From positions 372,001 to 436,000 of the forward strand of contig NZ_JAFMSS010000002.1 of assembly GCF_017916295.1 (NCBI RefSeq): a stretch of DNA of 64,000 nucleotides. The letters are read 5' to 3'. Made by a program: the position numbers and the translations under genes. Under the pieces are notes generated by a model that searched no databases, was not told where the DNA came from, and saw only the letters and a program-made list of their open reading frames with translations. Positions 8,308-16,923 of the stretch are shown one piece after another. Numbering within the stretch: the first letter of the stretch is position 1; each line of letters starts with the position of its first letter. Source of the DNA: Rubellimicrobium arenae (lineage in GTDB: Bacteria; Pseudomonadota; Alphaproteobacteria; Rhodobacterales; Rhodobacteraceae).

Positions 8308-9368
8308 TGCCTTACCTCGACATCTCCCACCTCGAAAAGTCGTTCGGGACCAACCGTGTGGTGAAGGACTTCTCCCTCCCGATCGAGAAGGGGGAGTTCG
8401 TGTCCCTCCTGGGTCCGTCGGGCTGCGGAAAGACGACCGTGCTGCGGATGGTTGCAGGCTTCGAGACGCCCAGCGCAGGCGCGATCCGGATCGAAGGCAA
8501 GGACGTGGTTCCGCTGCGGCCGAACCAGCGGAACATCGGGATGGTGTTCCAGGCCTATGCCCTGTTTCCCAACCTGACGGTCGCCCAGAACGTGGGCTTC
8601 GGGCTCAAGATCGCCGGGGTCGCCGCCGCCGAGTCCCGGGCCCGCGTCCAGGAAATGCTGGAGCTGATCGGCCTGCCGGAGATGGGCGGGCGCTACCCGT
8701 TCCAGCTCTCGGGCGGTCAGCAGCAACGCGTGGCGCTGGCACGCGCCCTGGCGCCGCGGCCCCGGGTCCTGCTGCTCGACGAGCCGCTGTCGGCGCTCGA
8801 TGCCAAGGTCAGGGTGCGGCTTCGGGGCGAGATCCGCGAAATTCAGCGCCGGCTCGGCATCACGACCATCTTCGTGACCCACGACCAGGAGGAAGCCCTG
8901 TCGATCTCCGACCGGGTGGTGGTCATGAACGCCGGGATCGCCGATCAGGTCGGAACGCCGTTCGAGATCTACAACCATCCCGCCAGCCCCTTCGTGGCGA
9001 GCTTCGTGGGAACGCTCACCCCCTTCGAGGCGACGGTCGTCGATCCGGCCGCGGGAACGGTCATGTCGGGCGGGCTCACGATGAACCTGGGCCGCGCACT
9101 CGCCGCGCAGGCGGGGGCCAGCCTTCCGATCGCGCTCAGGCCCGAGGCCGTCCACCTGGGCCGAGCCTCGGGCCGCGAGATCGTCCTCCCCGCCACCGCC
9201 CGGGAGGTGGAGTTCCTCGGGTCCGTCATCCGGATCCGCGCCGAGGCCGGGGGGCAGGCTTTCCTTCTCGACACCTTCAACCGCCACGATGCCCCGCCTC
9301 CGCAACCCGGCGAACCTGTGGAGATCAGCTTCTCGGGCCGCGACGTCGTCGTGATCGGGGGGCGCTGA
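8307..9368 (+). CDS. ABC transporter ATP-binding protein
   Basis: A 353-residue importer ATPase. Walker A is GPSGCGKT (36-43), the signature LSGGQQQR follows in mid-domain, Walker B and the D-loop read LLLDEPLSALD, and the switch histidine is in VTHDQEEA. The C-terminal third (from about residue 240) is a TOBE-type domain, as in polyamine, iron and phosphonate importers; it may bind a regulatory ligand or stabilise the dimer. The gene overlaps its neighbours by one base on both sides, so the ATPase is co-translated with the permeases and the PHP protein. Confidence 0.92.
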   Translation: MPYLDISHLEKSFGTNRVVKDFSLPIEKGEFVSLLGPSGCGKTTVLRMVAGFETPSAGAIRIEGKDVVPLRPNQRNIGMVFQAYALFPNLTVAQNVGFGLKIAGVAAAESRARVQEMLELIGLPEMGGRYPFQLSGGQQQRVALARALAPRPRVLLLDEPLSALDAKVRVRLRGEIREIQRRLGITTIFVTHDQEEALSISDRVVVMNAGIADQVGTPFEIYNHPASPFVASFVGTLTPFEATVVDPAAGTVMSGGLTMNLGRALAAQAGASLPIALRPEAVHLGRASGREIVLPATAREVEFLGSVIRIRAEAGGQAFLLDTFNRHDAPPPQPGEPVEISFSGRDVVVIGGR

Positions 9369-10285
9369 TGACACCTTGGGACCAGCCCGGCCGCTTCTGG
9401 CGCGGGAACCTGCACACCCATTCGACCTTGTCGGACGGCATCCTGAGCCCCGAGGAGGTCTGCCGTCGTTACCGGGACGAAGGGTATGACTTCCTGGCCC
9501 TGACCGATCATTTCGTCGGGCAGTTCGGGTATCCGATCGCCGACACCCGGCCCTTCCGGACGAACAGCTTCACTACGATTCTCGGGGCGGAGCTGCACTC
9601 CGGAGCCATGCAGAACGGAGAGTTGTGGCACATCCTGGCGGTCGGGCTGCCGCTCGACTTCGCGCCGACGAACACCCCGACCTTCCGGCCCGTCCCGGAC
9701 CAGGAAACAGCGGCCCAGGTGGCGCAGCGGGCCGTGGAGGCCGGCGCCTATGTGGCCATTGCCCACCCGCAGTGGTCCGGTCTCACTCTCGACGATGCCC
9801 GGGCCTTGGCGGGGATTGCCCACGCGGTGGAAACCTACAATCACGGTTGCGCCATGGGCTGCGACCGCCCGGACGGCTTTCACACCCTGGACCTGCTGCT
9901 GAGCGAAGGGGCCCGCCTGAATCTCTGCGCCACGGACGACGCCCATTTCTACGAGCCCGACCACTTTGGCGGCTGGATCATGGTCAAGGCCGACGCGAAC
10001 GAGCCCGCAGCCCTGCTGGCCGCCCTCAAGGCCGGAGCCTACTATTCCACCCAGGGGCCGGAACTGCGGAACATCGAACTCGCGGGCGAGAGCCTGACCG
10101 TCGCCTGCTCGGCCGTGTCGTCGATCATCGTGCAGGGCCAAGGCACGGCCGCCAAGGCGATCCATGGCGAGTCGATGACCCGCGGCGAGATGCCACTGGA
10201 GCGGTTCAGGGACTCGCCGTGGCTCCGCGTTTCGCTGATCGACCGGGCGGGGCGACGGGCCTGGTCGAACCCGATCTGGAGGTGA
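9368..10285 (+). CDS. PHP-domain phosphoesterase encoded with an ABC importer
   Basis: A 305-residue stand-alone PHP protein. Metal-binding motifs are complete: HTHS at residues 16-19, LTDHF, the glutamate in GAELHSG, the histidine in IAHPQW, and ATDDAH. PHP enzymes hydrolyse phosphate mono- or diesters with two or three metal ions. There is no signal peptide, so it acts in the cytoplasm, probably on what the transporter brings in. The start overlaps the ATPase stop (TGATGA), tying it to the operon. It lacks any polymerase or ribonuclease fusion partner. The actual substrate is not deducible. Confidence 0.85.
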   Translation: MTPWDQPGRFWRGNLHTHSTLSDGILSPEEVCRRYRDEGYDFLALTDHFVGQFGYPIADTRPFRTNSFTTILGAELHSGAMQNGELWHILAVGLPLDFAPTNTPTFRPVPDQETAAQVAQRAVEAGAYVAIAHPQWSGLTLDDARALAGIAHAVETYNHGCAMGCDRPDGFHTLDLLLSEGARLNLCATDDAHFYEPDHFGGWIMVKADANEPAALLAALKAGAYYSTQGPELRNIELAGESLTVACSAVSSIIVQGQGTAAKAIHGESMTRGEMPLERFRDSPWLRVSLIDRAGRRAWSNPIWR

Positions 10286-10306
10286 GCGTCGCAGCCCGGC
10301 GCGGCC

Positions 10307-10480
10307 TTAGCCGTCGCGCTGCTCCCCTTGGGGATCCGGACGCTCCTCCTCCTCGGAGACGGTTCCGGGGATGATGTAATCCCCTCGGAGCCACCGTGCG
10401 AGGTCGATGTCCGCGCAGCGGCTCGAGCAGAAGGGGCGATATTTCTGTTCCGTCGGCTTTCCGCAGATCGGGCAGGCCAT
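10307..10480 (-). CDS. yacG: DNA gyrase inhibitor YacG, zinc ribbon protein
   Basis: A 57-residue zinc protein that in E. coli binds GyrB and inhibits gyrase. Four cysteines form the metal site: CPIC near the N-terminus and CSSRC at 18-22, followed by the family core DIDLARWLRGDY. The tail is acidic and disordered. The ATG overlaps the stop of rng by one base, and the gene ends the conserved murA-to-yacG cluster. It is 21 bases from the convergent PHP gene. Confidence 0.9.
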   Translation of the reverse strand: MACPICGKPTEQKYRPFCSSRCADIDLARWLRGDYIIPGTVSEEEERPDPQGEQRDG

Positions 10481-11502
10481 TACGCCTCTCGCAGCAGTCG
10501 GGCGAGCGGCAGGCGCTCGCGTTTCCGGGATAACTCGAACAGGCCCATCGCGGTCCAGCCGACCAGCGAGGTTTCGATCGGATCGCTGCGGAAGCTGTCG
10601 CGGATCGACTGCTCGAGCTGCTTGCGATGCCCCTTGGACATGCCGGCAAAGTCCACGACGACCTGCCCGCCCAGCCCGCGCAGGCGGAGCTGGCGCGGCA
10701 AGGCGCGGGCGGCCGCCATGTTCGCCTTGAGCGCCGCGGCGGGCGAGGTGTCGCCGCCCGTGTTCACATCCACGGCGACCAGGGCGCGCGTGGCCTCCAC
10801 GGTCATGAAGCCTTCGCCCAAGTCGATCTCGGCGCGCGTCAGGGCATCGATCTGATCGAGCACGCCTTCCCGGGCAAAGCCGCCCGGCTTGGTGACGACG
10901 GTCGGGGCAGACCATTCTCGCCAGGCCAGAAGATGCGGGCCATCGCCCTCGGTCAGCATCTCGGGCGGGCCGCTGACATCGGCCATGACCCGGTCCGCCA
11001 GATCCCGCATCGCGGCGATGTCCTCGGCGATGTCCTGCTCGGAAGCGCCCTCGCAGGAGGATCGGAGGATGAGGCCGCGCGTGTCGTCCATCTCGTCTTG
11101 CGCAATGGCCAGGAGACGTTCGCGTTCCGCGTCGTCGCGGATCTGGCGGGAGATGTTGGTGCCCGGTGCCCCGGGCGTCACGATTGCATAGCGGGACTTG
11201 AAGAGGATCCGGTCGGTGACGGGAACGGCCTTGCCGCCCTCCGGCACGCCGGTCACCTGCACGAGCATGGTTTCGCCGGATTTGAGCCCGCTCGCATTGC
11301 GGAGCCATGCCGTTCCGTCGGGGATGCGGAGCATCATGCCCCCCTGCCCCTTCATCCCGCGATCCGTCACAGCGCGATAGATCGTGCCCGGCCGCGGCGC
11401 GGAGTCGTCGTCGATCAGCAGATCGTCGAGCCGTCCATCCACCAACAGAGCGGCCGCCTCGCGCCCACCCAGATGATCCAGGACGATGGTACGGCCCTTC
11501 AT
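10480..11502 (-). CDS. rng: Ribonuclease E/G family protein, short form
   Basis: A 340-residue endoribonuclease for RNA processing and decay. An S1-like segment occupies roughly residues 30-105, then the RNase H-like and DNase I-like catalytic core. Both magnesium-binding aspartates appear to be present, in AVDVNTGGD and VVVDFAGM. It ends soon after the core and lacks the CPxCxG zinc link and the small domain of E. coli RNase G (489 residues), so tetramer formation may differ. The ATG overlaps the maf stop (ATGA); the open frame continues upstream only inside maf. Confidence 0.87.
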   Translation of the reverse strand: MKGRTIVLDHLGGREAAALLVDGRLDDLLIDDDSAPRPGTIYRAVTDRGMKGQGGMMLRIPDGTAWLRNASGLKSGETMLVQVTGVPEGGKAVPVTDRILFKSRYAIVTPGAPGTNISRQIRDDAERERLLAIAQDEMDDTRGLILRSSCEGASEQDIAEDIAAMRDLADRVMADVSGPPEMLTEGDGPHLLAWREWSAPTVVTKPGGFAREGVLDQIDALTRAEIDLGEGFMTVEATRALVAVDVNTGGDTSPAAALKANMAAARALPRQLRLRGLGGQVVVDFAGMSKGHRKQLEQSIRDSFRSDPIETSLVGWTAMGLFELSRKRERLPLARLLREA

Positions 11503-12098
11503 CTCAGTCCCCCCGTGAAGCCTGCCGCCGTCAGCAGGCCCAGGGTCTCCTTGAGCGGCAGGCCGACGACGCCGGTGAACGATCCGTTGATCCAGGGGAT
11601 GAGCGCCCCGAAGGGACCCTGGATCGCATAGGATCCGGCCTTCCCGCGCCAGTCCCCGGTGGCGAGATAGGCGGCAATCTCCCCGGATGAAAGGGGTTTG
11701 ACGAGGACGGCCGTCGTGACTGCCTTTTCCCAGATCAGCCCGGCGCGCCGAACGGCGACAGCGGTGATGACCCGGTGACGGCGACCGGAGAGAAGCGAGA
11801 GCATGCGCCCCGCCTCCGCCTCGTCGGCGGGCTTGCCAAGGATACGGCGGCCCAGCGCAACGGTCGTGTCCGCGCAAAGCACGATCTCATCAGCCCCGGC
11901 GTCGACCGCCGCGAGCTTTTCCCGGGCGATGCGACGCACATAGTCGAGAGGCGCTTCCGCCGTCCGGGGCGTCTCGTCGATCTCGGGGGGACGGATGGCG
12001 TGAGGCACGATCCCGACCTGGGCCAGCAGATCGAGACGGCGGGGCGATGCCGAGCCTAGAACCAGCCGCAACGCAGGGTCCGGTGCAAGCGTCGTCAT
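11499..12098 (-). CDS. maf: Maf family nucleoside triphosphate pyrophosphatase
   Basis: A 199-residue house-cleaning enzyme that hydrolyses non-canonical or methylated nucleotides to monophosphates. The substrate loop SASPRR lies at residues 16-21, and ADTTVALGR and a GKAGSYAIQG motif are typical of the family. It lies between infA and rng in the standard order for this group of bacteria and overlaps rng by four bases. Which nucleotide it prefers (dTTP/UTP or m7GTP type) is not settled by inspection. Confidence 0.92.
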   Translation of the reverse strand: MTTLAPDPALRLVLGSASPRRLDLLAQVGIVPHAIRPPEIDETPRTAEAPLDYVRRIAREKLAAVDAGADEIVLCADTTVALGRRILGKPADEAEAGRMLSLLSGRRHRVITAVAVRRAGLIWEKAVTTAVLVKPLSSGEIAAYLATGDWRGKAGSYAIQGPFGALIPWINGSFTGVVGLPLKETLGLLTAAGFTGGLR

Positions 12099-12120
12099 CG
12101 TGGTGCCGCCCGCCAGGACG

Positions 12121-12339
12121 TCACTTGAAGCGGTAATTGATACGCCCCTTGGTCAGGTCGTAGGGGGTCATCTCGACCTGAACCTTGTCGCCAGCGAGCA
12201 CCCGGATGCGGTTCTTGCGCATCTTGCCTGCCGTGTGTGCGATGATCTCGTGGCCGTTCTCCAGCTCGACCCGGAACGTCGCATTCGGCAGGAGCTCCTT
12301 CACGACACCAGGAAATTCGAGCAGTTCTTCCTTGGCCAT
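12121..12339 (-). CDS. infA: Translation initiation factor IF-1
   Basis: A 72-residue single OB-fold protein, exactly the usual size, that binds the A site of the 30S subunit during initiation. The sequence is near-consensus (GHEIIAHTAGKMRKNRIR and the YDLTKGRINYRFK end). The ATG at 12339 follows GGAGATCA; a longer frame upstream does not resemble the family. It lies between the phosphatase and maf genes, all read on the minus strand. Confidence 0.97.
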   Translation of the reverse strand: MAKEELLEFPGVVKELLPNATFRVELENGHEIIAHTAGKMRKNRIRVLAGDKVQVEMTPYDLTKGRINYRFK

Positions 12340-12463
12340 GTGATCTCCAAATGGAATCGGGCCGCGAAACAGAGCGGCCCGGGGCCTAGATGGCCCCGCG
12401 CGGTCGGTTTTACAAGCACCAATCGTCAACGGAATGACGCACAAGCCGAGGCGCGGGTTCCAC

Positions 12464-12964
12464 CTAGCGCGGAGGCAGCCACGAACCGCGTGGAGGCCCG
12501 AACCGGTCAAGGAGCCGCCCAAGGATCATGTCCCGCGTCTTACGGTAGGACTCGAGCCGCGCCTCGCGCCCCTCGCCCAGTCCCGTGGGGTCGAGGATCG
12601 GCCAATACTCGACGTTGATGGCGCTGTGCCGCGTGAGATCAAGGGCGCGGTGCTGGCTGGCCGGCGTCAGGGCGACGACGAGATCGAAGGAGGACAGATC
12701 GTCCCCCCATGTCCTCATGTCGTCGAAGCTGCGCGTCCGGTGGCGCGACAGCTCGATCCCGATCTCCTGGCAGACGGCGATGGCGAAGCCGTCGATCTCC
12801 AGGTCGCCCTTGACCCCGGCCGATTGCACATAGCAGGCGGTGCCGTACAGCTTCTTCATCATCCCTTCGGCCATCGGAGACCGGACGGCGTTGTGGTCGC
12901 AGCAGAACAGGACGGACTGGGGGAGCGTGTCCGACGCCGTGGGTGCAAGCTTGTCCCCTTCCAC
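12464..12964 (-). CDS. Low-molecular-weight protein tyrosine phosphatase
   Basis: A 166-residue phosphatase of the LMWP/ArsC fold. The P-loop is CDHNAVRS (Cys22 nucleophile, Arg28), and the general-acid loop is ILDPTG. I chose the GTG at 12964, two bases after the UPF0262 stop and preceded by a GGGGG-rich site; an ATG 27 bases upstream lacks a ribosome site and overlaps UPF0262. The gene sits in the hisD-infA cluster. Its substrate (phosphotyrosine protein or arsenate) is open; position among housekeeping genes favours a phosphatase. Confidence 0.85.
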   Translation of the reverse strand: MEGDKLAPTASDTLPQSVLFCCDHNAVRSPMAEGMMKKLYGTACYVQSAGVKGDLEIDGFAIAVCQEIGIELSRHRTRSFDDMRTWGDDLSSFDLVVALTPASQHRALDLTRHSAINVEYWPILDPTGLGEGREARLESYRKTRDMILGRLLDRFGPPRGSWLPPR

Positions 12965-12966
12965 CC

Positions 12967-13446
12967 TCAGCCCCCGAACTGCAGCACGCATATCAACGTG
13001 AACAACCGCCGCGCGGTGTCCTGGTCGATGTCGGCCTTGCCGGCCAGACGCTCCTGCAGGACGCGGGCCCCTTCATTGTGGATGCCGCGCCGCGCCATGT
13101 CGATGGTTTCGATCTGCGATGGCGGAAGGGTCCGCACCGCGTCGTAGTAGCTTTCGCAGATCTGGAAGTAGTCCTTGACGACCTGACGGAACGGACCGAG
13201 CGAAAGGTGGAACTCGCCCGCCGGATCGCCCGCTTCCGTCGAGACCGCGAAGACCAGCCGACGTTCCCGGACCGAGAGCGAGAGCCGCCAAGGCCCTGCC
13301 ACGGGCCGCCCCTCGCGGGAAGGAAGGGCAAAGCGGTTCTCCTCAAGGAGGTCCACGACAGCGATCCGACGCTCCTGCTCCATCTCGGGGGTCGGAGCGG
13401 GCAGGCCCGTGTCGTCGATCTCGATGGCGATCAGGCGGTCGGTCAT
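12967..13446 (-). CDS. UPF0262 family protein
   Basis: A 159-residue protein of the uncharacterised UPF0262 family, found in alphaproteobacteria directly after hisD. Visible features are a predicted soluble alpha/beta fold, a central FAVSTEAGDP segment and a helical C-terminal half containing DMARRGIHNEGA. No catalytic motif is recognised. Its start overlaps the hisD stop as ATGA, so translation is coupled to histidine synthesis, but a role in that pathway has not been shown. Confidence 0.88.
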   Translation of the reverse strand: MTDRLIAIEIDDTGLPAPTPEMEQERRIAVVDLLEENRFALPSREGRPVAGPWRLSLSVRERRLVFAVSTEAGDPAGEFHLSLGPFRQVVKDYFQICESYYDAVRTLPPSQIETIDMARRGIHNEGARVLQERLAGKADIDQDTARRLFTLICVLQFGG

Positions 13447-14744
13447 CCGTTCAGCCGGTCCAGGCGCGCACGCACGGACAGGCCATGCGCTTCAAGCCGC
13501 TCCGCCTTGGCGAGCCTCTCGGCCGAAGGGCCAAGGGCGGCCAGGGCCGCAGGCGTCATCTGCGACATGGTTGTGCGCTTGAGGAAGTCCATGACCGACA
13601 GCCCCGACGAGAACCGAGCCGTCCGCGCCGTCGGCAGGACATGGTTCGGCCCGCCAATGTAATCGCCAATGGCTTCGGGGGTCCAGGGCCCAAGGAACAT
13701 GGCACCGGCATGGCTGATCCTTGCGGCGAGCGCGGCGGGATCGGCGACCAGCAGCTCCAGATGCTCGGCCGCGATGCGATCGGCCAGGCCGACCGCCTCG
13801 TCCAGCGAGCGGACGGTGATGACCGCGCCGAAGTCGCGCCAGCTTGCCCCGGCAATGGCCGTGCGGGGCAACGTCTCGAGCCGGGCTTCCACGGCCCGCG
13901 CGACGGACTGCCCGAAGGCCTCATCGTCGGTGATCAGGAGAGCCTGGGCCGATTCGTCGTGTTCAGCCTGGCTCAGCAGGTCGAGGGCGATCCAGTCGGG
14001 GTCGTTGTCCCGGTCGGCGATGACGAGGATCTCGGACGGTCCGGCGATCATGTCGATGCCGACCCTTCCGAAGACACGGCGCTTGGCAGCCGCGACGAAG
14101 GCATTGCCCGGGCCCGTGATCTTGTCGACGGGGCGGATCGTGTCCGTCCCATAGGCCAGAGCGGCGATCGCCTGTGCGCCCCCGACACGGAACACCTCGT
14201 CCACGCCGGCGATCCGGCAGGCCAGCAGCACGAGCGGGTTCGCCACGCCATCAGGGGTCGGCACCACGACCGCCAGCCGCCGCACGCCTGCAACCTTGGC
14301 CGGGATCGCGTTCATGAGCACGGACGACGGATACGACGCGAGTCCCCCCGGGACATAGAGTCCCGCTGCGGCGACCGGCGTCCAGCGCCAGCCCAGGGTG
14401 GCGCCCAGATCGTCCGTCCAGCTCTGGTCCTGGGGCATCTGCCGCTGGTGATAGGCCCGGATGCGCTCGGCGGCGAGCGTCAGAGCGGCCCGTTCGGCCT
14501 CGGGCACCTCGGCGCACAAGGCGTCGATCTCGGCCTCGGAGATGCGCAGGCGCTCGGGCGTCAGGGTCATGCGGTCGAATCGCCTGGTCAGATCGACAAG
14601 GGCGGCGTCCCCGCGCTCCCGCACCTCCTGGATGATCGCGGCGACCGTCGCATCCACGTCGGGGCTGTCCTCCCGCTTCTGGGACAGGAGGCGCTGAAAC
14701 AGGTCCTCGAAGTTCGGATCTCGCGTGGACAGGAATTGCGGCAT
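13443..14744 (-). CDS. hisD: Histidinol dehydrogenase
   Basis: A 433-residue enzyme catalysing the last two NAD-dependent oxidations of histidine synthesis, histidinol to histidine, with zinc. Family hallmarks are the AAGLYVPGG loop, DKITGPGNAFVAAAKR, the IDMIAGPSEILV motif, the metal-binding SQAEHDESAQ and the GPNHVLPT stretch. Length is normal. A GGAGG site precedes the ATG. It is alone among his genes here, as is usual in this cluster. Confidence 0.96.
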   Translation of the reverse strand: MPQFLSTRDPNFEDLFQRLLSQKREDSPDVDATVAAIIQEVRERGDAALVDLTRRFDRMTLTPERLRISEAEIDALCAEVPEAERAALTLAAERIRAYHQRQMPQDQSWTDDLGATLGWRWTPVAAAGLYVPGGLASYPSSVLMNAIPAKVAGVRRLAVVVPTPDGVANPLVLLACRIAGVDEVFRVGGAQAIAALAYGTDTIRPVDKITGPGNAFVAAAKRRVFGRVGIDMIAGPSEILVIADRDNDPDWIALDLLSQAEHDESAQALLITDDEAFGQSVARAVEARLETLPRTAIAGASWRDFGAVITVRSLDEAVGLADRIAAEHLELLVADPAALAARISHAGAMFLGPWTPEAIGDYIGGPNHVLPTARTARFSSGLSVMDFLKRTTMSQMTPAALAALGPSAERLAKAERLEAHGLSVRARLDRLNG

Positions 14745-14861
14745 GGCGGGCCTCCTCGGGTCGCCCCTGCCTTAGCGGGCCACGGGACCACCTTCAATCG
14801 ACTGGGCCGCCTCGCTGCCGGCGCAGGCCGCCGTGCAGGGTCCGCCCCGAACAGGGATCTC

Positions 14862-15323
14862 CTATTCGGGATGGGAGGGTGCGCGGCGCGACGGCGCGAG
14901 GTAGGGCTTGGTCACGTCCTGAAGCAGAACCTCAAGCGCCTCGACCTCGATCGAGATGATGCCATCCCCCGCCAGGGTCAGGAGCAGCCGCCCGGCCCCA
15001 TCCTCGCCCGGCTCCCAGGTCAGCGAAAGGAGCGACAGCACGAGATCCTTGTCCCGAGGGTCGATCCCCTGGCTCCGCACCGCCGTCACACCCTCGATCA
15101 CGAGCATGGAGCGCACCCGTTCCGGCGTTCGGGTCTGACCCTCCCAGCGGAAACGGTTGACCAGCGCGGCCAGGCGGCGGTGCTTTCTCATGTAGCCGAT
15201 CTCGGCGGCCTGCAGCACGGCATCCTGCACGAGGGCCGAGACGATCGTCAGATCCTCCGGATCCAGCGCTCGAAGTCGGAGCGGCTTTTCGTCGGCATCG
15301 GAAAAGCGCGCGTCCTCGGTCAT
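14862..15323 (-). CDS. DUF2948 family protein
   Basis: A 153-residue soluble protein of the DUF2948 family, restricted largely to alphaproteobacteria and found between murA and hisD. Recognisable blocks are LRLRALDPEDLTIVSALVQDAV near the N-terminus and KHRRLAALVNRFRWE. No active-site motif is evident. The ATG overlaps the murA stop as ATGA, suggesting co-expression with cell-wall synthesis. Function unknown. Confidence 0.87.
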   Translation of the reverse strand: MTEDARFSDADEKPLRLRALDPEDLTIVSALVQDAVLQAAEIGYMRKHRRLAALVNRFRWEGQTRTPERVRSMLVIEGVTAVRSQGIDPRDKDLVLSLLSLTWEPGEDGAGRLLLTLAGDGIISIEVEALEVLLQDVTKPYLAPSRRAPSHPE

Positions 15324-16585
15324 GCAGCCACCCTTTCGATCCTGGCTCCCACGGCCGAGAGCTTCTGTTCCACCTGCTCATAGCCGCGGTCGAGATGGTA
15401 GACACGGCTCACCACCGTCTCGCCCTCGGCTCCGAGCCCCGCAAGGATCAGCGACACTGACGCGCGGAGGTCGGTGGCCATAACGGGTGCGCCGCGCAGT
15501 CGTTCCACGCCCGTCACGCGGGCCGTGCCGCCCGATAGGTCGATTCGCGCGCCCATCCGCATCAGTTCGGGGGCATGCATGAACCGATTCTCGAAGATCC
15601 GCTCCTCCAGCACCGAGGTCCCCTCGGCGGTGCAGAGCATGGCCATCATCTGGGCCTGGAGGTCGGTGGGGAAGCCCGGGAACGGCTCGGTCACGACGTT
15701 CACGGCCCGCGGCCGGCCGGCCGCGCGGCGAACCTTGAGGCCGCGCTCGGTTTCCTCGATCTCCAGGCCCGCCGCCTCGAGCTTCTCCACGAAGGCGCCG
15801 ACCAGGTCGAGCCGTCCGCCCAGGCATTCGATCTCGCCGCCCGTGAAGGCCGGGGCGAGCATGTAGGTGCCCAGTTCGATCCGGTCGGTCACCACAGCAT
15901 GGGTGGCCCCGTGCAGGCGATCCACGCCCTGCACCGTGATGGTCGCGGTGCCCTCGCCTTCGATCTGCGCCCCCATCTTGCGAAGGCACTGGGCCAGGTC
16001 CACGATCTCCGGCTCCCGGGCGGCGTTCTCGATGATGGTCGTGCCCTTGGCCAGGGTCGCGGCCATCAGCACGTTCTCGGTGGCGCCGACGCTGGCGAAT
16101 CGCAGAGGCACGCGCGCACCCCGGAGACCGGCTGGCGCACTGGCGTGAAGATAGCCGTCCCGCAGGTCGATGACGGCGCCCAGCCGTTCCAGCGCGTCGA
16201 TGTGGATGTCCATCGGCCGCGCGCCGATGGCGCAGCCCCCCGGCAACGACACCACCGCCTGTCCTTCCCGTGCGAGCAGAGGCCCGAGCACCAGGTTCGA
16301 TGCCCTCATCTTCCGCACGATCTCATAGTCGGCGCGGCTGGAGGTCAGTCCATGGGACGAGGCCGCGAGGACCTTGCCCCCGGCCAGGGCAGAGACCTCG
16401 GCGCCCAACGACTGAAGGAGCGTCGTCATCGTCCGGATATCCGACAGCCGCGGCGCGTTGGTCAGAGTCAGTGGCTCTTCGCTCAGCAGCGTCGCCGGCA
16501 TGAGGGCAAGGCAGGCGTTCTTGGCCCCGGCAATCGGGATCTGGCCATTCAGTTCGGCCCCGCCGCGGACGATGATGGAGTCCAT
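15320..16585 (-). CDS. murA: UDP-N-acetylglucosamine 1-carboxyvinyltransferase
   Basis: A 421-residue enzyme that transfers enolpyruvate to UDP-GlcNAc, the first committed step of peptidoglycan synthesis, in the cytoplasm. Lys22 lies in the conserved GAKNA motif. Cys118 in PGGCAIGARP is the active-site cysteine, so the protein should be fosfomycin-sensitive in principle. Length and repeat architecture are normal. It heads the tightly overlapped minus-strand cluster down to yacG. Confidence 0.97.
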   Translation of the reverse strand: MDSIIVRGGAELNGQIPIAGAKNACLALMPATLLSEEPLTLTNAPRLSDIRTMTTLLQSLGAEVSALAGGKVLAASSHGLTSSRADYEIVRKMRASNLVLGPLLAREGQAVVSLPGGCAIGARPMDIHIDALERLGAVIDLRDGYLHASAPAGLRGARVPLRFASVGATENVLMAATLAKGTTIIENAAREPEIVDLAQCLRKMGAQIEGEGTATITVQGVDRLHGATHAVVTDRIELGTYMLAPAFTGGEIECLGGRLDLVGAFVEKLEAAGLEIEETERGLKVRRAAGRPRAVNVVTEPFPGFPTDLQAQMMAMLCTAEGTSVLEERIFENRFMHAPELMRMGARIDLSGGTARVTGVERLRGAPVMATDLRASVSLILAGLGAEGETVVSRVYHLDRGYEQVEQKLSAVGARIERVAA

Positions 16586-16589
16586 TCAG

Positions 16590-16802
16590 TCAGTCTTCCT
16601 TGGATGAGGCGTGCGGCGCATCGCCCTGTGAGTCCTCCGACGGCTCGGTTTCAACAGCCTGGGCGCGGGCCTTGCGCCGGGCGATGTTGGCCTTCAGCGC
16701 GGCCTTGAGCCGCGCGTCCCGGTCGCCCTTTGCAGGCTTGTCCTGTCGCCTCTCCGTCATGGCGGGGTCATAGAGCGGGCGTCCTGTCGCGTCCAGCCGC
16801 AC
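16590..16802 (-). CDS. Small conserved basic protein upstream of murA
   Basis: A 70-residue hydrophilic protein with a lysine/arginine/alanine-rich helix (DARLKAALKANIARRKAR) and an acidic, serine-rich tail. Similar short proteins occur beside murA in Rhodobacterales. I chose the GTG at 16802, which follows AAGGGGGTT; an ATG at 16760 would give 56 residues. No function is known. It is probably the first gene of the murA unit, ending 4 bases before it. Confidence 0.6.
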   Translation of the reverse strand: MRLDATGRPLYDPAMTERRQDKPAKGDRDARLKAALKANIARRKARAQAVETEPSEDSQGDAPHASSKED

Positions 16803-16848
16803 GAACCCCCTTGCGCTCGGCGGCAGGGTCGCTAGAAGGCGCCCCAGT

Positions 16849-16923
16849 GCTGCGGTAGCTCAGTGGTAGAGCACACCCTTGGTAAGGGTGAGGTCGAGAG
16901 TTCAATCCTCTCTCGCAGCACCA
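16849..16923 (+). tRNA. tRNA-Thr (anticodon GGT)
   Basis: A complete cloverleaf: 7-base-pair acceptor (GCTGCGG with a final G-U pair), T8A9, D-arm, the anticodon stem CACCC/GGGTG around the loop TTGGTAA, the T-arm GAGAG-TTCAATC-CTCTC, A73 and an encoded CCA. GGT decodes ACC/ACU threonine codons. Confidence 0.95.
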
